Below the pieces are notes generated by a model, which was not told the origin of the DNA, made no database searches, and saw nothing but the letters and a program-made list of their open reading frames with translations. Both the position numbers and the translations under genes were made by a program. 64,000 nucleotides of DNA from Eucommia ulmoides (Eukaryota > Streptophyta > Magnoliopsida > Garryales > Eucommiaceae), in NCBI GenBank assembly GCA_016647705.1, contig CM028335.1, positions 15,397,905-15,461,904 of the forward strand, written 5' to 3'. The number at the start of each line of letters is the position of its first letter. Within the stretch, counting starts at the first letter, position 1. This document shows positions 57,613-64,000 of this stretch, piece after piece.

Positions 57613-59269
57613 TTAGGCACTATTGTGGCTTTAGGTCAACGTATCCCATCTCCCATTTGCACAAGCCATCTCTACCTTATTTGTTATTTCATGTTCATTA
57701 TAATCTTATTATTTAATACCATAAAATTTTATGCTTTTAAATTATTGATGAGGGTATTTTTGGGTACATCTAAGTCAGCACTTGGGACCAAACCACGTGT
57801 CCATTGTCGTAGTGACAGGAACCCATTCTGAAATCCATAACGCCACGCTGGAGCATACGCCGACCACGGCTTCTACCTGAAATTTCATTTGCACCCAGGG
57901 AAGAGCGAGGAGCCCTGCTGGGACGTGCTGCTATGAGTTCTGCGTCGTGCCCTGAACGATCAATTTCAGAGACTCTGTCGTTCACCTCGACTGACTCCTC
58001 CTTCTAGCTTGTTTATTTTCCAAGACTCTACGGATCTCCGCTCTCCTCTACCAGCTCACCATTGTAGGCCTAACAAAGGCCCGCGGGCTTTGCCAAATGG
58101 GACCAAAATCCCAAGCCCAACGATTATCTCCTAAACGCCCTAGATTATTGATTAAACACAGGGTTTCAACTGATTAACCGTGTTTAGGCCTGACTAATCG
58201 TCTCCAACTCCTATATATATCAAGGGCTATGCAAGCTCGAGGTACACTGGAATACGCTTTACATTACGCGTGAGATCATTTGTTTACTTGCTGTATTACT
58301 GTATCTTTTCTCTCTGAACATTGATTACCATGCCGGAGAGACTTCACCAGGATAAATCCTAGTCTGAGCCTTCTGCAGGTATACTCCCTGAGGAGCAGGA
58401 CTCTGGACACAACAGGTCAGTCTTCTCAGGACCCAACATATCTCACCCGAGGAATTTTCAACCTACGATTCCACCTCAGCAAGAGGACCCACCCATCATC
58501 CGATTGAACCATACTTGAGGTGTGTACCAGGTTTACGCACTAACAGTTTGGCGTCATCTATCGAAACCGTGCAAAAAGTCTTCCCCTGATCATTACTCTT
58601 TGCTTGATTGAGCCTGGATGATCGTAAGGTCTGGTCGGACAAACAGACCCGGAATAGAAGAAAGAGAAGATATGTTGAGGACTCCAAGGGCAAACCCTCC
58701 ATCTCCCACCAATGAGGATAATTATCGCCCTAGGACTAGGCAGGACCGTCAACTCTACCACCTGGGGCTGTGGGACAAACCTCAGGGGTCGTGGAGGTAT
58801 CCTGGGTTGATCACCTTGAACGCCAAATGCAAGAGTTCAAGTCCTGCGAACCAGTTCTCCAGACTGCAGCGCTTGAAGAGTCACCTCAAGACCACAATGT
58901 TTTCATGGACACTCTGAATGGGTAGGAGCCTAGGGGCCGCCCTCCGCTTCGCAACCCTGAGTTTGCAGGACAGGAAAAAGCCCCCTTGTAATACCAAGAT
59001 CTCTACCTCCTCTGCCACACGAATTTGTGCCAAGGAATATGTCGGTGTCCCCTAATAGTTGAGCTCTTCATCGACCAGCCAGGTCCGATCACGGAGGTCA
59101 GCGTGAGCATAAAATTGGCTCCTACTCACCTCCATCCCATCACCCTGCGGCCCGAGTTGCGGGAAATCGGGTACAAGGAGAGCCCCAAGTAGAGGAGGCT
59201 GTGGAGCATCACCTAGCCAACATGGAAGCCCATCTCTAGGAGGTGCAAGGAGGTTGGGTAGGGCTGGGT

Positions 59270-59900
59270 GTTATTCCGAAGGTGAATTCTCCTTTTGTAG
59301 ATGTGGTTCTAGAAACCAAATGAGTCTGTATGATGGGACATCAGATCCCATTGACCACCTGTCTATGTTTAAGTCTCATATGGATATACAAGTGACCTTT
59401 GTAGCTTTGTGATGTAGAGCCTTTCCCATCACCCTCATAGGTGTAGCAAGAATATGGTTCCAGAGTTTGAGGCTAGCGTCCATCTCCACCTTCAAGGTAC
59501 TCGAACAGTTGTTCCTAGCTCATTTCAGCCGCTCTCGACGGAGGCCGAGGACTGTGACTCATATCTTTACTCTTCGGTAGAAGCCCACTGAGTCTTTGGG
59601 AGATTACGTTGAGCGTTTCAATCGAGAAGTAAATACATGCAACGACCTTCCTAACGCTGTTGTGTTGAATGCCTTTGTTGATGGGCTTCGGCATCAGAGA
59701 TTGTCCGACGACCTTTACTCCAACCTTGCTCTTACTCTCGATCAAGCTCTAGACCGTGGGACTAGATTCCATGGTGTTGACCTCCATACTGCAACCGGCG
59801 AGCTCCCGATCAAACTCCGCATGCATCTTGTACCTTTCGGGGGCGCACCATCTTTCTCTCTTGGCCGTCTGCGGTGCGCACCCCCTGGGGCTCGCCTCTA
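59270..59900 (+). pseudogene. Gypsy gag core, broken
   Basis: Readable segments in order are SLYDGTSDPIDHLSMFKSHM (about 59318-59377), a frame-broken ARIWFQSL, and then ESLGDYVERFNREVNTCNDL and VVLNAFVDGLRHQRLSDDLY (59596-59722). This is the Retrotrans_gag domain order. Stops near 59411 and 59579 prevent translation as one protein. Confidence 0.85.
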
Positions 59901-59954
59901 TTTTTTCCACGGTGAAGGTTAGTTAGTGCTCAGGACTTGTTCACGGTGAATGTG

Positions 59955-60310
59955 TGTCGCCCTAAAAATCAAAAAAAAAAAAATCAGAGTCGCCCTGCCG
60001 TGCTAACTGAGCCCGAACCCTGACCATATAAAGGCCTATTTTAAATTAGCTCCTTTAAAAAATTCTAATAGTGGGAAAAGCGACGCCCTAAAAATCGAAA
60101 AAATTCGGGGTCGCCTTGCCGTGCTACCTGAGCCCGGACCTCGACCATATAGAGGTCTATTTCAAATTAGCTCCTCTAAAAAATTCTAACCATAGGAAAA
60201 GTAAACTCTTGAAAAATTGTAATTTGGGGTCGCCATGCCATGCTACCTGACCCCGAACCCCGATCGTATGGAGACCTATTTCGAATAAGCTCCTCAGGAA
60301 AAAAAACTCT
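59955..60310. repeat. Tandem repeat of about 120 bp before the 3' LTR
   Basis: Three imperfect units, each with a GTCGCCNTGCCGTGCTA core (near 59990, 60111 and 60230), followed by GAGCCCGAACC and a TATTTCRAATTAGCTCCT part. Spacings are about 122 and 119 bp. It lies where gag-only elements commonly carry tandem repeats. Confidence 0.85.
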
Positions 60311-61289
60311 CTTGAAAAAATGTCAGTCTGAGGTGTTTCTCATGCTTCGAAGTCTCTAGGATGCCCGTTCCAGCCAGGAATTAATATCCCTGACCTTCTC
60401 ACTTCCCTCACCGTACAGGGATAAGGGGATAACTGATGAGGGTATTTTTGCGTACCTCTGAGTCAGCACCTGGGATCCAGCCACGTGTCCATTGTTGTAG
60501 TGATAGGGACACATTTCGAAATCCACAATGCCACCCTGGAACATACACCGACCACGACTCTTGCCTGAAATCTCATTTATACCCAAAGAAGAGCGATGAG
60601 CCCTACTAGGACGTGTCGCTCTTAGTTCTGCGCCATACCCTGGACGATCAATTTCAGGGACTCAACCATTCACCTTGACCGACTCCCTCTTTCGGCTCGT
60701 TTCTTCTCTAGGACTCTCCTCTACCAGCTCACCGCCACAGGCCTGACAAAGGCTCGCAAGCTTTGCCAAATGGGCCCAAAAGCCCAAGCCCAGCGATTAT
60801 CTCCTAAACGCCCCGAATTATCAGCTAAACATAGGGTTTCGACTGATTAACCGTGTTTAGGTCTGACTAATTGTCTCCAACTCCTATATATATCATGTGA
60901 TATTCAAGCCCGAGGTACGCTGAATACGCTTTACATTATGCGCAAGTTCATTTGTTTATTTACTGCATTACTGTACATTTTCTCTCTGAGCACTGATTAC
61001 CACGCCGGAGGGACTTCACTGGGATAAATTTCGATCTGAGCCTTCTGCAGGTACACTTCCTGAGAAGTAAGACTCTAGACACAGCAGGTCAGTCCCCTTA
61101 GGACCCAGCACATCTCACCCGAGGAATTTTCAACCGATGACTCCACCTCGGTAAGAGGACCCACCCGTCATCCGATTGGACCATACTCGAAGTGTGTACC
61201 AGTTTTACTCACCAACAATTATATAACTTGAATTTTTCTAATAATCTAAACCAAAATATTTATAATATTTTGTTACTACTCTATTTGAC

Positions 61290-61900
61290 CATCTTGACGT
61301 TGTTTATCAAACTTCTACCACATCTGCTAAAGAATTTTGGAATTTTTTTGAAGCTGAATATCGTATAGACGAATTGGTATTAAGAGATTTGGTATTTCTA
61401 CTCTGAGAAGTTATAAGATGGTAGGTAATAAGCTTATAGGAGGTCGAGTTGTGAAAATAATGGTACCATACTTCATGTTGTATTCAAGGCCTCAGTGAAG
61501 AGAAATCATATTGCTTTGTTTGTGGATATGTCAACCATATGACAAAATATTGTTTCATTGGGAAGACAAAGCCTACTAAGCCTCTATCCAATCATAAGAA
61601 CAATCAAAGTGGGCCAAGGGATCAAGTTATATGAATGATTATCAAGATAAGATTCATGAACCTTGTTTTAGTTATAACTAAATAAGTGTTAATTTTGGAT
61701 AAAGATTGGTGGTTGTATTCATGTACTAACTTACATGTTTGCTTAAATGGTATGTTATTTAAAAAAATATATATATCAAAAATCAAATGGGGTAAGTTTA
61801 ACTTTAGGCAATGATGTTGAAGAAAATGGAAATTAAAATAAGAGATATTTATTTAGTAGTCCTAAATTGAGAGATCATGTAGGAAATCAAATAAAGAGTA
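61290..61900 (+). mobile_element. Decayed copia gag-protease fragment
   Basis: The plus strand encodes a zinc knuckle CFVCGYVNHMTKYC (C-x2-C-x4-H-x4-C, about 61513-61555). About 150 bp later comes DKDWWLYSC...NLHVC, the start of a copia aspartic protease (normally WWIDSGA..HV). Upstream are FWNFFEAEYRIDELV-like gag residues. Frameshifts and stops throughout. The Gypsy element at 57746-61217 inserted just to its left. Confidence 0.7.
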
Positions 61901-62013
61901 GTGCTAACCTTCAATCCCCACAGTACAACCAAATTAGTTTTTAGTCCTTTGACTATTGACTACATAAATGAATAGTCTATTAAACCTTATATATATATAT
62001 ATACACATACTAG

Positions 62014-62205
62014 GGTATGACCCGTGCCTGAAGGCACGGGCGTTAAAAAAAATGAACCTATCTCTTATCTTTGTATAACATTCTATACCATTTTCATTAA
62101 AATATCAACAATAATTAACAATCACCAACAAACAATATAGTATGGGATATACAACACAATCAGTATAAAATAACATAAATATTCGGCTTCTGGCACGGGT
62201 GTAAA

Positions 62206-62236
<31 letters not shown>

Positions 62237-62320
62237 CATTCCATACCTGTAAAATATTTGTATTCAAAAACGTCTAATGTAAACCCGTGTCTGAAGGCAC
62301 AGGTTTTAATTTTATAACAT
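62014..62320. repeat. Repeated CCCGTGCC-TGAA-GGCACGGG hairpin motif
   Basis: A perfect 8-bp stem with TGAA loop lies at about 62021-62040. A weaker copy (CCCGTGTC TGAA GGCACAGG) lies near 62285, and a half-site GGCACGGGTGT near 62191. TACTAGGGTATGACCCGTGC precedes the first. Such ends are reminiscent of plant mobile-element termini, but I cannot assign a class. Confidence 0.5.
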
Positions 62321-62329
62321 TACCAAACT

Positions 62330-63560
62330 CTCAACTCATGTTTTGTAATGAACACTACATAAACAAACATGATTAATAGAAAATTTAAAATATGGACATA
62401 ATCCCCTTTGCTTATACGATACACTCCATTATTTGAAAATTGGACATAATCCCCTTTATTTATTTGACATTCCAAATTATCAACTCATATTTTTAAACAA
62501 CACAACATTAATAAACGCAACTACTAACAATCACGCACAACAACTAACACAGTGAACTTTAACAATACGACAGACAATGACAATTAATCATATATATTAT
62601 AAACTTAGTAATAAAAAGTCCACCACCCAAGACTACAGGAATACCTTAAACACAAATATCATACTTCTACAACATAATTCTGCAAGTTGTTAATCGATAT
62701 GTTGCAACATCAACTTCAGTCACAGAAACTGAACCTCCAAGAAGGTCGAGCATCAGACAAAGCCTAGCACCTAAAGAAATAATAGAAGTAAAAATTAATT
62801 AGGAATGGACACTTTAAACCTTCCTCAATCAACATTAGAGAGAGGAGATGATAGAAATAGTAAGATTCAACTCCCCAGTATTGGCAAAGGAAAAAATAAT
62901 GACTTTTAACACTACTACAACGATTTTCTATATCCAAGGTGCATTCTTGATGTTTATGTATGCATGTTATAAAAAAAATAGTATTTCTAGTGTAAAATAA
63001 AACTGGATTCAATGTAGTTGTAACAACTCATAAAAAAAAAAATAGTACTTGAGCATTTCATGGCCTGAAATCGGATTCAAGAGAAGAATCAATTCCTATA
63101 GCTCATAAAGAATAAAAAAAATTGGGTTAATTAGGATCAATATGTTGTGGTTGGGGGAGCGAAAGTGTTAAATATTAGTGCATCAATAATATCCGATTGC
63201 ATTCCATTTTTATTATTTAAAAAAAGGATTAATTATACTTTGCACCCTCTATAGTTAGATCAAATTACACTTTACACTTTAAAAAAATATTTTTGTACCT
63301 CTTTTTTAAAATTATTATTTTTTATTTAGAAAAATAAATTTTTGAATTTCTTTCTATTTCCTATTCGAGTTTTCTAATTAATGAGGTTTGAAATACAGTA
63401 AAGGGGTGAAACTCTAAAATGAGGTATGAAATAAGATGGAAAATGCATACCAAAGCCATCGGGTCATAATTATTCGCCCAAGCATATATAACGGAATGAG
63501 GGGCAATCCGTGAGGATATAATGAATTCCTCTAGCCCCCCAGAAAATTCGGTCAGCTTAA
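62330..63560. other. AT-rich intergenic DNA
   Basis: A repeated phrase GGACATAATCCCCTTT occurs at about 62395 and 62442. No gene recognised. Confidence 0.5.
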
Positions 63561-63815
63561 ATCAAGCCACAAGCCCTTGCAAATTCATGAAAATTATTCC
63601 TCAAGAAATATGCACAAAATCAATCTCAGGTGGTAGCCTAGTAGTAGGCCTACCACTTCCCCACGCAGGTGGTATGGGATTCGAATCCTACCGGGTTCGT
63701 GAGGATTGGTATTGCGAAAAAATGCATAAAAATTATTGCTCAAGAAAGATGCACAAAATTGATCTTAGGTGGTAGCCTAGTGGTAGGCCTACCACCTCCC
63801 CACACAGCTTAAGTC
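63561..63815 (+). mobile_element. tRNA-derived SINE-like unit, tandemly duplicated (139-bp offset)
   Basis: GGTGGTAGCCTAGTRGTAGG (box A-like) occurs at 63629 and 63768 with matching upstream sequence (CTCAAGAAANATGCACAAAA), so a 139-bp unit is duplicated. The first unit also has a good box B, GGGATTCGAATCC, at 63676-63688, spaced as in tRNA promoters. It lacks the rest of a tRNA fold, so I call it a SINE rather than a tRNA gene. The related box A in the SINE at 38515-38613 supports this. Confidence 0.65.
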
Positions 63816-64000
63816 AAAAAAATTTATAATGCCAATCCAAATCTGATTACTATTTTTTTAAGAACATAAACAATCAATAATACAACAATAATAACAAACA
63901 ATTTAGATAATAAAACTCAAAATCGATCATAAATAAGCAATACTTCATCACAATTTAATTGAATACCTTTTGTCCAAATTCACAGATTTGTAGTTATCTT
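63816..64000. other. AT-rich end of window
   Basis: Nothing recognised. Confidence 0.5.

Larger units (their letters stand above)
57746..61217 (+). mobile_element. Complete non-autonomous Gypsy-type LTR retrotransposon
   Basis: The 5' LTR is 57746-58545 (TGATGAGGG to ACTAACA) and the 3' LTR 60434-61217 (TGATGAGGG to ACCAACA), about 800 and 784 bp and clearly homologous throughout. The target duplication ATTAT is exact (57741-57745 and 61218-61222). A primer-binding-like GTTTGGCGTCATCTATCG follows the 5' LTR, and a purine-rich GGGATAAGGGGATAAC precedes the 3' LTR. Each LTR has a TATA-like CTCCTATATATATC. The 1.9-kb interior has only a broken gag and a tandem repeat. Protease, reverse transcriptase and integrase are missing, so any mobility would have needed proteins from another element. 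Confidence 0.95.

Noticed and set aside
63629-63700. Possible tRNA gene (box A and box B present)
   Set aside because: No cloverleaf could be drawn with acceptor and anticodon stems, and the unit is tandemly duplicated, so a SINE is the better reading.

Overview
The window is plant nuclear DNA, almost certainly from a flowering plant and probably a eudicot. It is strongly AT-rich, its genes are broken by GT-AG introns, and most of it is transposable elements, microsatellites and decayed repeats. I cannot name the species. Long open frames are rare and mostly meaningless here, so the genes were found by joining short exons whose translations match known plant families.

Five genes can be assembled, all between about 17.7 and 53.3 kb. 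In order they are: an organellar small RNA-binding protein of the S-RBP11 type (minus, 17702-22720, 4 exons); two tandem Casparian strip membrane proteins, CASP-A (minus, 25184-26354) and CASP-B (minus, 39092-41417), 3 exons each with identical phases; an ELM1-family mitochondrial fission protein (minus, 43646-49587, 11 exons); and the cyclophilin CYP18-2 (plus, 50548-53267, 6 exons), head to head with the ELM1 gene. From memory, Arabidopsis has S-RBP11, CASP4 and an ELM1 paralogue together on chromosome 5, and CASP1 and CYP18-2 together on chromosome 2. This window would then preserve the unfractionated ancestral block.

The left arm (1-17 kb) is repeats: a LINE remnant, a direct duplication of over 1 kb, a near-identical 343-bp repeat present twice 8.13 kb apart, a solo LTR, a 1-kb Harbinger-like element and a Gypsy remnant on the minus strand. 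The S-RBP11 first intron (4.25 kb) holds a pair of inverted copia-type LTRs with a gag fragment, interrupted by an 870-bp hAT element with perfect 12-bp terminal inverted repeats and an 8-bp target duplication.

Between the CASP genes (26.6-38.7 kb) lie two hAT-type elements, a 2.8-kb solo LTR with exact TTTGT target duplication, a Harbinger-like element, two Maximus/SIRE-like LTRs and a SINE with a perfect 12-bp target duplication. The introns of CASP-B carry a SINE and an RTE-type LINE fragment that CASP-A lacks. The right arm (53.3-64 kb) contains a 1.95-kb TTA-flanked element, a complete but non-autonomous Gypsy retrotransposon (57746-61217, target duplication ATTAT), a copia remnant and a SINE-like tandem pair.

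I see no CRISPR array, operon, functional tRNA or rRNA gene, and no sign of an undescribed multi-gene system. The points of most interest are the synteny block, the divergence of the CASP pair, the repeat-built tail of the RNA-binding protein, and several elements whose exact boundaries can be read directly.
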